From positions 14,990,302-15,054,301 of the forward strand of contig OZ234497.1 of the NCBI GenBank assembly GCA_965153455.1: a stretch of DNA of 64,000 bases, given 5' to 3'. Every line of letters starts with the position of its first letter. Positions within the stretch are counted from its first letter, which is position 1. Made by a program: the position numbers and the translations under genes. Shown piece after piece: positions 49,461 through 63,084 of the stretch. The notes below the pieces were generated by a model, which ran no database searches, had not been told where the DNA came from, and saw only the letters and a program-made list of their open reading frames with translations. The DNA comes from Sphagnum compactum. Lineage: Eukaryota; Bryophyta; Sphagnopsida; Sphagnales.

Positions 49461-52400
49461 TGGTTCTATAAATGGTTTTTTTTTTGCAAATTATGAATAT
49501 TTATGTTGGACCAAGATTGTATATTGATGATTTTTTTGGTATATTTGTGATTATATTGTGGTTGGCATAAACAAATGCACATCAAGTCCTTAAACTTACC
49601 CAAATGTAGCACATAAGATTATAGGGAATATAGAAAATGGCAATAGTGTTGCAAGTTTTATCCAAAATTGTTTGAATCTAACGGCCACACTACGCCAAAA
49701 CACGGTTTTCATGACTATTATCCAAGTATAGTCATGTAATCATATTTGGACTTCAAACGTTGTCATTATTTTGACTACAACCATTATTAGGACTTCATGA
49801 TTACAAATACAACTATTGGTAATTATATGACTATAAATTTCAACTACACAATTAATAATCATGTAGAATATAATTGACATTGTTTGACCAACTATAAAAA
49901 AATTTAAATAAATATGAAAATGTAACTAAGTTTAGTACAAACTAACCTACATTTACCTAGGTTTGGCCTTGGTTTAACCTACTCTAACCTTTAGATTTTA
50001 TTTGATTGAATTTAAACTTCTAGGTTTAACGTCCTCAACTTAACTTCTAAAATTAACTTCCATTAAAATTAATTTATAAGTTTAGTTTAAGTAGCCTCAT
50101 TTAGTCTATGTATATTTGTTTAACTTAATTTAACAAATAACTAAAACTTGCCCTAAATTTTTTTAGGTAATCCAATCCAACCAAATTTAACTGAAATAAT
50201 TTAAATTAACATAGTTTAGCCTAAATATCTTGAATTAACCAAAAATAACCAAGTTTTGACTACTTTACTTTAAGTGTCCAAAATTTACCAAGTTTTTGCT
50301 TAAATAATTTAATTTTTTCAAATTTTGCCTAAATATCTTAACTTTATCAAAATTTGCCATTCATAATATAATTGATAAGAAAACTTGTCTGGTTTGTTAC
50401 GAGCTAGGGTATAACATATGCAAAAAAACAAGCAAATATGTTATGAACTTGGGTATTGGCAAAACCTTATACCAATCTAATATGGTTATTAATACCAAGG
50501 TTCATACTAGAGTTGATACCCTAGTCTACCCTTATATACCTGCACAACACAAGTTTTTACCTTGAAGGGAAAGGCCAATAATAAACTTGAAATACAAAAG
50601 TTGGCAACCATTTGAAACTTGAAGCTAAAAATTGGCAACAACATAAAACACTACCAAAAAATAGGATACTTCAAAAATCTTAAGGGAGATTTGGGCCCCA
50701 ACAATAAAGACACCACCCAATGTAACAAGATATGTACCTACCAAAATACAAAACAAAAGTGAACACCTTCAAAAGTAAGAACTAAGTGCAAGTGCGATGA
50801 CAAATTAGATTCATGCACAATTTTGCATATCAACCTCTAGTGCAATGATCCAATTGAATATAGATTTGCATATGCACCTTAAAATACAACATTAATAAAT
50901 GAAAAGAACAAATCAACAGAAATCGAAAGAAAGAAATTGGAAGAAGAAAATGGGTTTATGAGTTATTATGTTTATGTGGTTGGTATTGTACATGTGGACA
51001 CTTTTACATTTATGTTCCATGGTGGATCTTGATACCATTCCAAGCTCTAATTGTTGTAGCAAAAGGAAAGGCTTTCATGGGAAAAAAATGTTGTGCATAC
51101 ATCCTAACAACAAGATCTAGTTGAATTGTCAACATATTTATCAACATATCTAGATTGAAATTCAAAGTCAAGAAACATGTTTCTCATTTCTACACCATTT
51201 ATAAAACCTTAAGAACGACTTATATTAGTGCCTAATGAAGTTTATTCATGAATGAAAACATGATAATGGAGTGATTTTTCAATTGTTGTGTAGGGTATGT
51301 CTATGGGTGAAGTATTACTAAATACCAAAAGGAAATGGGGAGAAGGGTATTATTTGGCAAAACCTAACAAGCTTATAAACAACACAAACACCCCACTATG
51401 CCAAAAACTCCAAGATTCGTGTACTTATTTCCAATAAGCGTTCATTAGATCCACTAATTTACAAGAGAATTATTACATAAAATCAAACCACAACAAGAAA
51501 ATATGTAATACTAGAAAAATGAAAATACACTACCATTTTTACACTCAAGCAAATTAAGACCCATAATGATCCTAAAAAGGATGATTGCTAGTCTAAGAGT
51601 GCTTAATCAAGCAAAGGCAAGATGAAAACCTAGTTGGGTCCCATGTTTTTCCAAAGTAGTTATCAACTTTCAAAATGCAAGGTCAAGTTTGTCACAAATG
51701 CATGGTCAGCATGAGGTTACACCTATTGTTGAGCCTATAAATCCCTAGTGATATTCATAATGTCTTGAGCCAAAAACCTTTGTTCAAGCTCTTTGATAAG
51801 GTCCACAACAACTAATGTACACTTCTCCTTGATAGATCCAATTGCATGGAACCAATAAACTTTATAAACAACATTAAGAAAAACCCTTTATGGCTACATC
51901 CCACATGTGTACAAACCATGTAATTGGGACTGTGGAAGAAAAATGTTGCATGCTTGACACCTAAAGCAAGTTTAGAAAATATGCAGTGTACATTTGAATG
52001 ATCCATAATATCATCAAAAGCTTGGAACACACCATCCTAAACCACATAATTCAACTCGTAATTGGATCCATACACATTTGATACAAATCATCCTCACAAA
52101 CCTGAACTACAAAATCACAAATAAAAATATCATGAGTTTGAACAAAATTTTGAAAGACTTTGAACACACTCATGACATGGCAAAATGCAAGAGAGACCCA
52201 TGAATTAGGTCTCTATGTCACAAAGCAACTCCAATTTGACTTTGACATTGGCTACTTGCTATTCAAACATGTGCACCAACAACACCTTTAATAAGAGATG
52301 ACATTGAAATCCAAGGAGTTTTCCTGTTGCTGAGGCTCTTCAGAGCCTTGTGAGCTTACAAGGCTCCGAAAGTTCGTTTACTTCTCTCCAGATGACCTGT

Positions 52401-53202
52401 TTAGGATTTTGTGAATAGTAAACATATGTGTAGATCGGAGTAAAGATTCAATTTTGGATTTTTATGAGTTGCAACTCCTACATATTTGGAAGTTCTTGGA
52501 TTTTAGCACGTTGTTTTTTCCATACCTAAGGGTCTAGAAAGAAGCTTTTCCTTCAAATGACAGACTACAAACTACAAGTGTAGAGTAGAAGCTACATAAT
52601 GGCTTTACTGTCTGTCCAGTTTTGCCCTCATGATCAACCTTGACCACATTGTACTTAGTGGTTAAACATGAACAATTTAGTGTAAAATTTCTTGGGGCTG
52701 GTGTATTTGACTAGATGCTAAAATATTAACATGATCAAGCACACAAAAACTCCACAAACAAAAAATGTCACACCATTTCCAAAAATCAAACAAAAACATG
52801 ACACACAAAATGTGTGCAGTCATCACCATGTGAACACAACATACAAAGTATAAGACCACAATCTGATTATGAATGGCAGCAACAAGTTGCAATTAGTTGA
52901 GCCATGAGTTCCCTATGGTCAATGTCCGAGTACATAGTGATCTGCTCAAAACTGAGGATGAAACCAAAGTCTACATCAACAACCTCTGTCCTGAGTTTCT
53001 GTCACTATTACCAGAAGCAACAGGAAGAATTATTCCCGTCACTTGTTAGGACTCAAGCAGCATAGCTGACCAGAAATTCATTAGTATCCTCATTCAAGCT
53101 ATGGCAAGCTTGTGAGAGAAAACTTCATTTCATTTTAGCTTGCCCCTTAAAAAACGGAAGCACCTAAAGTAAAGGCACAGAAAGACCACTAGTGATTTTC
53201 CA
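49461..53202. other. AT-rich intergenic DNA and 3' flank of the F-box gene
   Basis: A terminus-like CACTACGCCAAAACACGG at 49687 resembles the end of a CACTA-type or MITE element, but no partner was found. Low-complexity ACCTAAATTT-type sequence covers 49900-50350. Hairpin-forming sequence lies at 52333-52366. No gene seen; the last few hundred bases would hold the F-box 3' UTR. Confidence 0.45.
52333..52366. repeat. Overlapping alternative hairpins
   Basis: AGGCTCT-TC-AGAGCCT (52333-52348) forms a 7-bp stem. GAGCCTTGT-GAGCTT-ACAAGGCTC (52343-52366) forms a perfect 9-bp stem using part of the same sequence. It may be a transposon end. Confidence 0.7.
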
Positions 53203-56183
53203 CTAGAAGCTAAAACATGAGAAGTTAACGGTTTTAGTCCATTTCCCAGGCCTAAATTTCAAGTGTGCTACATGGCTCTTGATGGCATTAATAAAAGAGT
53301 CATAATCAACTTCACTATCTGTGTGGACCTTTACTTCTAGAATCTGTAGCTTTGGCATTACTGTTACAAACAAAAGCAGAACTTCAATGGATGCCGCAAG
53401 TGTGTGTGGAATCATGTGCAAGATGAGCCTTGTAATTGGTGGCCAAGCCTTAACTCCCACCAAACTGGGGTAATGTGCTGTCTCCATTGAATGCCAAAGC
53501 CCTGGTCCAACATTTAGGACTCGCAAATCTGGGCACTCTGACTGAAGAGTCTCAAAGGAAGGGACATCCAGCAAGACTTCTTTTAACACATGCAGCAACT
53601 TTCCATCCTCACCAAACACCAGGCATGGTATGTCCAGAAACATCGTGTCAAGGAGCACATTCCGTCGCACAAGCTTTGAAAGTGTCATGAAATTTGAAGA
53701 ACTATACAGAAGCTCCTTAAGGTTTCGGATGTTCTCAAATCCCACCAACGAGCAATCCAGGACCTCAAGGTTAAATACCATAAATTTAAGGGTTGGCACA
53801 TTTACATGTAGTGCTTCTGGACATGTCATCTTCAACTGCAATGCCATCAGATTTGGCAAGTCAACTTTGACTAGTTTTGCTTTTTTTGACAACCAAAGAC
53901 ACAAGATTTTGAGTTCAGGGAATGTTAAGTGGCCTTCTTGAACCCCCCCAACATCAAGTAGTGCCAAAGTTTGCAAATTTTTCATCCGGGTGTTAATCTC
54001 CTGGAGTGCATCACCACTCACTAATACACGGCGAAGTGTAAAACTCGTCAGGCATGGCATGTCCTTGCACCCCTTCATGTCTAGTCTCATGTAACTCAAG
54101 TCCAGTGTCTTCAAAACAGAGCCTAATCACCCCACCACACAACCAGAAACAACACATCAATCAGAAACATAATAATTTCAATGCGTGTGTTAGACCACCA
54201 AAGATTCAGGGCCTTCAATACCACCTAGTGCCCATGTCACCAATCAAAAGTTGATATCATAACAAACAGGGAGTGAAACACTCACAAGTTTCTGACAGAA
54301 TTGTGACGAGGTTGGATCTCCTTGAAAAGGCTTGCTGGTTATAATCCACAATGCACAAATGCTGTAATGTGGCTTGAACGGATGGAATCCAAGTCTTCAC
54401 AAACAGTGGATCTGTGAGCCAATGATCGCTCTCTTTCCGTTCTGAAGGTGGAACCACCTTTAATTGCAGGTTTGGCTCAATCTCAAGTCGTAATTGTGTA
54501 ACACATTCTGTCTCCCTCAATATTGTTGGCACAATACGGCGGAACTTAATTGGCTCCCTGCTTGCCACCAAAGTACTTGTTTCTCCAGCCCACGGATCCT
54601 CACCACAAAACTCCCCCTCATGTTTGGGTTTCTTGCTACTTCCATCCAGGAAATTGCCATTGTCACCTCTTAGCATTTCTTGCAAGTGTCCCTTCTCATA
54701 TGTGTCTCGTTCCTCCTTCATCACTGACATACTGGCTTCCCCAGAATGCAAATCTCCAAGACGAAACTCCCCCTCATGTTCAGGTTTCTTGCTACGCCTG
54801 TCCAAGAAATTGCCATGATCACCCTTCAGGGTTTCTTGCAAAGGCCCCTTACATGTATCACGTGCCTCCTTCATCACCGACATACTGACTTCCCCAGCCT
54901 GTGAATCCCTATCTTGAAACTGCCCCTCACATTTGAGTTTCTTGCTACACCTGTCCAGGAAATTGCCATTTTTGTCCCTTAGGGTTTCTTGCAGATGCTG
55001 CCCCTTACATGTGTCTGGTTCCTCCTTTGTCACTGACGTACTGGCTTCTCCAGCCTGCAACAGGCTCAAATCCCTCTGAAGTTTCCATTTCTTAGTACTC
55101 CCAAGTGGTACTCTGTTGCCATTGTCATCCCTTAGAGTATCCTGCAGACCCTCCTTATATGTAAGGAAGTTACTAGAAGTATTTTGCAGAGCTTGATCAC
55201 TACTGTTTTGGTTGCTTGGTTGCTGCCGATTGCAAATCTTGACATCACTTTGATCTTCTTCTTGTTGACACCGAGTTGTAGGCCTTCTGACATTGATACC
55301 TGTGGGGATGACTTCATGTAGAGCATCTGCATGCTGCTCTTCAGCAACCTTCTCTCGAGGATGCTTCTTGTTGTTGCTGTCAACCTGGGACTCCTGGAGA
55401 TGTACACCACTTCCTGGAGTATCAGTGGAATTCTGAGTAGTAGGAGGCAGGGGTACATTAGGAGTGAAATCATTCTCAGTTCTCTGTTTGCCAAGAGCCA
55501 AACCATCTGCTGCTGCTCCTGCCTGTGATGAATTCAATGTGCCTCGATCTCCACCTCTTCCACGGCGTTTGGGGTCAGGTGGTGGAAGTACCATTCTTGG
55601 GAGCTCTCGAACACGAGCATGATATGCTTCCTTGCAAATAATCCGAAGTGATCGAACACGATTAGCCGCATATTGAAAGGATTTGCACACACACTTCACT
55701 CTTGCAATATGGACTGCATCTTCCAATCGATTCACAATATGTTCCTGTAGATGTTGTGGTAATACCTGGAGAGGAGCATAATAAGACACACAATTGAGTG
55801 CTATATGATGACAATCCTTGAACTCTCATCCCCTCCTCACATTTTTGCCTCATGGTTTGAAGAAGAACAAAATTGGTGCAATGGACGCCCATACCAACAC
55901 ACAAGAAAACTAGGAATGATCTACTTGAAACTCTGTCAGACTTCAACTTCAACTATGGCAAGTGACAGACAGCCCGAGATCTCTGTCTCTGTACCACATT
56001 CACATCTAGTTGCATGACAGAATTCCAGCTTCATAAGAGAATAATTCTGGATTATCTATCCATACACTGGAGCTTTGTGGCATGTTGCAAAAGAATCATT
56101 CTGCAAAAGAAAACTAGCTAGGGTGTAAGTGATGGAGGAGGAGGAGGAGGAAGACTTACAATTGTGAACGGAATGTCACCCAT
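53203..56183 (-). CDS. F-box protein with internal repeats and LRR-like C-terminus
   Basis: Probable substrate receptor of an SCF ubiquitin ligase. Three exons join in phase: 56183-56160, 55765-54286 and 54122-53203, giving 807 residues. The tiny first exon (MGDIPFTI) has an ideal GTAAGT donor and completes the F-box. The F-box spans residues ~8-50: VLPQHLQEHIVNRLED followed by VKCVCKSFQYAANRVRSL. A hydrophilic linker follows. Residues 213-413 hold four tandem ~51-residue units, each with LQ(D/E)TLR, NGNFLD, SKK and AGEASxSV(M/T)KE blocks. The C-terminal exon is leucine-rich (LKTLDLS, FPELKILCLWLS, LPNLMALQL, IRNLKELL), typical of plant F-box proteins with degenerate LRRs. The target is unknown. 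Confidence 0.9.
54551..55153 (-). repeat. Four ~153-bp in-frame tandem repeats within the F-box gene
   Basis: The LQ(D/E)(T/M)L block begins at residues 215, 266, 317 and 369, a 51-52 residue period. The AGE block recurs at 246, 298, 349 and 401. The first copy is the most diverged. The period is a multiple of three, so the copies keep the frame. Confidence 0.9.
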
Positions 56184-58150
56184 GATAAGAATCCAATTTC
56201 AACAGCTTCAGGTTTTGATGGATGGGTGGTGGTGGTAATGGACCTTTTCTTATGGCAGCAGCAGTCCCTGGATCTTCGCCCCCACATAACCACCACCAAC
56301 CAGACAGCCTGCTGCCGCTTCCTTCCTCCTGCTCCAGAGAGAGCAACGAACGAACAACAAAAAAGTTGGTCCAAACCGAAGAGACCCAAGAGAGTAGTAT
56401 CAAGTTCTTCTTCGTCCAAACCGAAGAGAGGGAGTATCCGCGTGAAGATCACGGCAAAGAAGAAGAAGGGGAAAAAATTCTTGACTAAAACCTCGAATTG
56501 CTCAGGAAAATCTGTGTGTGTGTGTCTCTCATCAACAGGTTTCTAGGTCAAGAGAAAACGTTTTTGAGTTTTGCTGTGGGAATCAAACTAGAGAAATCCC
56601 AAGAAAAATGAAGCGTCAACAACCCAGGAAAATTGTAGAGGCCCCCTTGGGTACTAGGCACCGTAAAGAAACAAAACCTGCAGTTTGAGAATTCCGCAAC
56701 ACCCAAATAAATAACGATTCTCAAACGAAGAAGGAGATATTGAGAACCCCCAATTCTTCAAACCGAAAAAAGGTTCTCCAGAAACCAACAGCAGCAGCAG
56801 CAGCAGCCCAAGAAGCGTGAGCATAAAATTAGGAGCTTTTCAAACAAGAAAGATGATTGTTTCCCACCCTAACCCGGAAAAAGACAATCTTGTTCGCCTA
56901 TCGATTCGTTCCAAACTAGGAAGAAACTGCTGCTTTCTTCCGTCCCACTTCCTCATGTGAGAATACCATCTAGAAAGCTTCATACCAAGCTTTCCAGCCC
57001 ATGAACAAACAACCTCAGAAACGAAGCACAAAGTAGTTCCTTCGGCAAGAAGAGTCCCTTGGCCTCCGTCCTCCCTCCCCAGACAAACTTTTCGTCATGC
57101 CGCACACAGACATAACACGGAAAAGATTGAAAATTGTCCGTCCGGCCAGCAAGATCCTTCACACGAGTAGGTACTCCAAGAAAAATAATTAAAACCTCGA
57201 AGAAGAAGACGAAGAAGATTCAAATTTTCTACTACTTATTTATTCTTGCAAAACAAAAGCCGAACCCAAAAATTTATTAAAAACTAAGAAAAACCTAAGA
57301 CGTCCGAGATCTTTCAAACAGCAAACGAACAACAAGAGGCTTCTTCCTCCTCCTCCTCCTCCTCCTTCTCAGAACGCTGGAGAAAAGAATCCGAATATGA
57401 AAACCGAAGAAAGCTTATCAGAGAGGAAAAGGTCTTTCCTCCACACCATAATGAACTCCCCAACCAAAACCAAAGGCAAGAAAAACAAGGCCCAAAAAAA
57501 AAAGGTTATAAAGCTCTTTTTGAAAACCCCGACCGAGGGAAGCAAAAAATACTTTTTCTTAAAAAAAGAAGTAAAGAAAAGTCGGGCTAATTGAAACAAT
57601 TCTGCAGAAATTTTGTTCTCTGAGGCCGCGTAAACGAGACGCAGCAGTTTCTTGGTCATATCATTTAAGCAGAATAATTCACAAAAACACAACAGAACAA
57701 AACCGAAACAATGATTTGATCAAGGATAAAATAAAAAAACAAACCCCCAAAGAAAAACTCTGTACATAAATAAAAATTTGCTAAACAAACCAGATTTGTC
57801 AGGCTAAATTTTTTTATAAAAAGTATGGCAAGACAAGACACTTGGGGTCTTGGGATGGAAATAAATGCATGCGCCGAACAAAAATCTTGTCTTTCTCCAT
57901 CTCCCAAGTTCCCCCTGCACCTACTGGAGCCTGGAAGCTAGACCACCTGCGGAAAACGTGCAAAACAAAAATAAATCAAAATAAACCTGACACAACAATG
58001 ACCAACAAGTCAAGCAACGCGGAAAGATGAGGTTGTTTATTCTTGTACATGAGACAAAACCCAATTCGAGTTTTTACCATCACGTCTACGCCTACAAGAA
58101 TAATAATATAATACACAAAACATAAAGTAAAGACCTGCGAGAGTTGATTT
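56184..58150. other. Upstream region of the F-box gene
   Basis: Purine-rich on the plus strand. Holds short triplet runs: (CAG)n near 56790-56806 and (CCT)n near 57343-57366. These, and the absence of a good ORF, fit a long leader and promoter for the minus-strand F-box gene. ORFs on the plus strand are low-complexity by-products. No TATA box could be chosen with confidence. Confidence 0.4.
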
Positions 58151-61100
58151 TAGAGGTGTAGTGGTAGGAGGGCATGTTACCTCTCAAATTTTTCCTCTGC
58201 AAAGGGTGGGCATGTCATAAAACATACTAGTCTTATGCTTATGCAGGTGTTTCGTTTTTCAAGAATGCCCACTTTCATTATTGATCAGGTGTCATGGGAA
58301 AAAGATTGAAAATGGATGCACGTCTTGAGTGAGGCCCCTTACTGGTATAATTAACCAGGGAAACGATAAATTTGGACTCTGAGGTCCTGATTTAGTTTAA
58401 GGACATGATGTTTAGAAGTAACCAAGGAAGACTAAGGTTTTTACCATGGTGCCAATGTAGGTATGTGCTGGTTCACCCAAGGCATGGATGGACCTTCTTT
58501 CTTTCTTAGCACTTTCATTAAGGGGCCAAATGTTAAATTTGGAATCTGAGACGATGAGAGCTCGATTATTTTTTTTGTCTCAGGATAGGCTATTTATTAC
58601 CGTAACCTAAGGTCAGTTTCATCATTAAATAATCCTCAAAACAGGGAAATGAAATTTTGTGAGAATATGAAGGTGACGTGTTGAAAATCATCATAATTTA
58701 TCATACTCTGAATAATTTCATTACTCATATCACAATATTATAATAGATGATGGAAAAAATAATAATTTCAAAACTAAAAACCAACTTCATTTTTTGGAAA
58801 AAAATTAATTATTCGTTTTGTCAATGTGGAAACTGACCTTAAGCTGAGCAGTTTTTTATTTTTCAATTGGTTAAGGGTCAGGTATTGGACCCTTGGCCAG
58901 TGGTTCCCAAAACTCATAAACCCTATTTTGACCATTTTAACAAGGGCTCCAAAAATCAAAGAACGGGGGAGACAATATTTCCAAAGTTCCTAACATTGTT
59001 CCCAAAGATCTTTCCAAAGATCACAGTAGCTTTGCATTATTTTTTTCTAACTACTATGGTCACAGTAACCTCACAGCTGTACAAGTCAAGCACTGATCAA
59101 ATGCTCCGAGTCAAAGTGTAACCGTTGTACGAAGTGACATCTCTGGGATTCCCAAAGTTCTGAACGTTGATTAATTACATAATTTATCGCCGTTGCGGCT
59201 ACCCAATGGAAAGTGCCTATCCTTTGCTACAAGAAACAAAGGTCCTATGTCAGTGGTTTTCCATTAGGTTGTTCTGCTGTTTCTAGTGGTTTTTTCGGAA
59301 ATTTTTCTGTTTGTAGCTAAAGCAACGATCATTCATCTGAAGATCGCAATTGTACGAAGGTGAATCTAGCAAAATCTGGCTATAAACCAGAAATGAAGTA
59401 CAAATGTTTAATCATCCATTCTATATGTTTGGGTCATGCAATGAAAATCACATATATGAATTTTTTGATTTTAACTCTTTTTTTTTCCTCACTTTTACTG
59501 AATCACTTTTTTCAAATTTTTAATTTTGTATTTCGCTTTTCTAGCAATATATAGCCAGGAAAAGAAAGGCTACAACATTACACTTGGTGTAACTATGATC
59601 ACAAGAGCATAATGAACGGAGCCCCTCTATATCCCTTAACGAGCTTTGGTTGAAGCCTATATATATATATATTGCTATGTCGTTTTCTGCATCACACAAG
59701 TCTTGTGCTCCATTATCAATATTTGTCTTACTCAAAGACTAAATTTTTTTGAATGTTTTGTTGTTCCCTATTGAGTTTGTACCCACATTGTCGAGGAGGC
59801 ATGAATTAGTAGCTACCAATAGCTTATTTCCTGGAATTTATAATAATGATGTATTTAGAACATTTGTCAAACCCTACACAAAATCACTTGAGGCGTCACC
59901 AGGACACCTAAACAAAGCTTGTTATCAGGTATCTAGGGTCCTTCTCAAAAGACCAGGTCAAAGGACCTACCTTACACAGCCCGGTATTTGCTAATTCTTC
60001 CATGAAAACTATCATTTCTTCCAAAGTTTTCAAAACCCCAAAAGCTGAGGTTCTTTTTGATTTTGACAAATTTTGAAAAACCAAAACTTAAGTTTCTGTG
60101 ATTTTTATTTGTTTTTTTAAAAGATCAATGTGTTAGGTTAGTAACAAAATCAAAGCATGGCACAACATTGGTTATTTGCAATGGGCCAACATGAACTAGC
60201 ACCCAGTAGTGTTTTTTTTCAATTTTGTGATGTTGCTGAAGTGATGACCATTCATGAATATTTACCAAAATCTTGCAATATTAAAATATGAATGTGTAAA
60301 AATCTTAAGCACCTTTTCATGTTGTAGGTAATTGTGACAATCGATTTATTTTTTGGAAGTTTTTTTCAAAATATTTCTTGCAAAATGACAAAAATTCACT
60401 ACAAAAATATTCACCGATACCTTTACCTTCTTGAGTAACATCCCTTAATTAACAAAGGAAATGTGAAATTTGGACCTTAAAGACCTTGATTTAGTTTAGA
60501 GGTATCATATTTACAATGTTTAGAATTAACTCAAAATAATCTGGGGCTTTTATCAATGTTGTGAAAATATCTAATTTGTAAGGTTAAAACTAGGGGTCCA
60601 AGTCCATGTTCTTGTTCTAAATTGACACCCTTTTGTTGGAATGAGCACAAGACCAAGAATAATATAGGACTAGTTTTTTTCTAAATCCAAAAGTGAAATT
60701 GTAATATGTAAGAATTCTCACAACTCTATAAGAATAGGGAAATCACCAACGGGGTGAGAACCACACAGCACTGGTTTACCATGGTACTAGTGTGCTTGCT
60801 GATTCACCCAAGGCATTTCGGAGGAACCACAAAAAGATTTGCGGTTTTTAGCATGGCAGCAGTGTCACTGCTGGTTCAGCAAAGGCCTTGAAAATTGTAC
60901 AAAAGAGTAATGTCTTCCACCAGCATGATTAGGATAAAACTGACAATGCAAAATTAACCCACCCTTTTAAGTCTGAGTGGAATAACTCTAAACACTTTCT
61001 TAAGTTGGCTTGCGGTCATCAAGATTTGAACCGCAATATTCAAACCACAATTTGGACCACAGTGATTCAGCTTATTACTACCACAGTCTTTCCTTTCTGT

Positions 61101-62215
61101 CCCTCTTTAGCCTACTTTGCTCTTTGTTCTTCCACTTTTTTTTAAATAAAGTTTAACAAGTTTACATCAACCTCAAGGAGAACCTTTTGCAAAGTCATCA
61201 AATTTTCTGGTCCACTGGGGGTGCAAGCAAAATTTGGCAGGAGTGACGTTCCATGCACTTAAAAATCGCGTCATATTTTGCTTTGTGTATTAGAGACTAT
61301 TGGAGGACATGTGGAAGAATTTATTCCTCGAAGCTGCGCTGAGCTGAGCCAATCCATGGCATTCCGTATTTGAAGAACCTTGCCAAACATATTTTTTCAA
61401 GGTTTGACAAACACTGTCAGCAAAACCTGATAAGTCCAAAAACTCAGTCTATGTCTAGATCCTTCCAGAATTTTTGATATTTGTCCAGTGACCTTGGGAG
61501 AGGCACTTACTTCAAATCCTGGAAGGGTTTAATAAGTTATGCTTAAACACATGTCGAACACAAGGGTCTTCAATAACATGTGTTTTAATTCCATGTGTAT
61601 TAAAAACTTGTTTAGCTGTGAAAACTTTGAAAGAAATTCCAGGTTGCCCGAGGATCTATCTTCAACAATGAATTTTTTCTTGCATTTGTGGTGTCTCTCA
61701 AACATGAACTGGAACCCCATGGTCCGGGGACAAGTTTTCAATTTGTGGAATGTACTCTAATAGTTTATAAAAATCTTTAAATTTTCACTTTGAAAATGTG
61801 AGAAAGAGGTAAGAATACAGATAAAGGAGACAAAGATTTATCAATTTAATAATATTTTCCTTGGCTCTCTCCCCTTTTTTACTTCCTTCATGTGTTCACA
61901 TATGTTTTTCAATAGTTCATTATTATTTATGTCAATCTCAAATCTGATTTTGTTATATAACATGGACATGAAAAGGCACATGTGTGTGTGTGTGGAATGA
62001 GCCATTTTTGATTGGACCATCTTAAAAATTTGGAAAAACTGAAATTGGAAGCTCCAAAATAGAAGTTTCTATTGCAAGATAGGGTGGCTCCCTTTCGGCC
62101 CATCTAAATAGGTGAAAAGAGAATAGCTTTGGGCACAGCACATGGGATAAAAGTGTGGTGCTATTGGGAACATATTAAGTAACACAGTGGGAATTTGAAG
62201 AACCCGTTGAGAACT
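58151..62215. other. AT-rich intergenic DNA with dispersed repeats
   Basis: Related words such as AAATTTGGACTCTGAGGTCCTGATTTAG and CCATGGTGCCA-GCTGGTTCACCCAAGGCAT appear at 58320-58560 and again, diverged, at 60420-60560 and 60770-60890. This suggests copies of one repeat family. Short TA (59661-59672) and TG (61979-61992) microsatellites occur. No gene seen. Confidence 0.5.
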
Positions 62216-62219
62216 CAAT

Positions 62220-62605
62220 GAGAACTCACTAAAAACAACAAAAACCCCAAATTTTCAAACCCCACCCCCCTCGCCCCAATAGAAATTGTTGCATCACCTC
62301 AATGGTCAAGTACATTTTCTATTCCTACATTTGTTTGCCACCATTTGCAACTTAGCCTAAGGACATACAATTGAAGGGCTTATAAAGTACAAAATGTTGT
62401 TATTGTTCTCAACGAGAACTCACTAAAAACAACAAAAACCCCAAATTTTCAAACCCCACCCCCCTCACCCCAATAGAAATTGTTGCATCACCTCAATGGT
62501 CAAGTACATTTTCTATTCCTACATTTGTTTGCCACCATTTGCAACTTAGCCTAATGGCAAGGACATACAATTGAAGGGCTTATAAAGCACAAAATGTTGT
62601 TATTG
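62220..62605. repeat. Recent ~190-bp direct duplication
   Basis: Copy 1 (62220-62405) and copy 2 (62414-62605) are separated by 8 bp. They differ by only a 6-bp indel (TGGCAA) and about two substitutions (CTCG/CTCA and AAGT/AAGC). The near identity, unusual for the diverged surroundings, points to a recent event. Confidence 0.95.
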
Positions 62606-63040
62606 CAAGTGGCAACAACTCATTGTATGGACTAGACTGTGATGATTACCATGAATGATCAAGACATATGAAACTATACATGGTAAACAGCATGCTCAAG
62701 CCACTTACTAACTACATATAACTGATTCTACATGACCACCTAGCTTAGAGCATCTTCACACATGTGCCCCAATTTTGGTCTTGATCAAGGTTTATCACAT
62801 CTAACATGGAGTGTTAATTTCTCCCCCATCCTCACCCATAAACATGAAAAAGTGGACAGTGCCATAGTACCTTGGAAGCTTTGGCATAAGTTAGAAATGT
62901 TGACAATTTTGAAAAATAATTTCCTCAAAAGAATTTTTTTTTGAAAAGGTAAAATGAAAAATCTTTTGAAATATTTGGGAAATATTTGATTTTGGGAATG
63001 AAATCTCGATATTAATTAATTAATTATTTGACAGACATTT
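62606..63040. other. AT-rich spacer
   Basis: Short ORF at 62762-62944 without likeness. Nothing else seen. Confidence 0.4.
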
Positions 63041-63084
63041 GCTGAAGCTGCCCCCTATAGTATAAAGTGTGTGGCAATGTAAAT

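Noticed and set aside
55766-55789. Start of the F-box protein at a GTG codon
   Set aside because: The segment ends in CTCCTCTCCAG, a splice acceptor, and an upstream ATG exon (56183-56160) joins it in frame with an ideal donor.
56222-56546. Plus-strand ORFs of 88 and 106 codons
   Set aside because: Low-complexity purine-rich sequence opposite the F-box leader; no domain or splice support.
61020-61040. GATTTGAACCGC resembling a tRNA T-loop on the minus strand
   Set aside because: No acceptor stem, anticodon arm or A box could be matched nearby.
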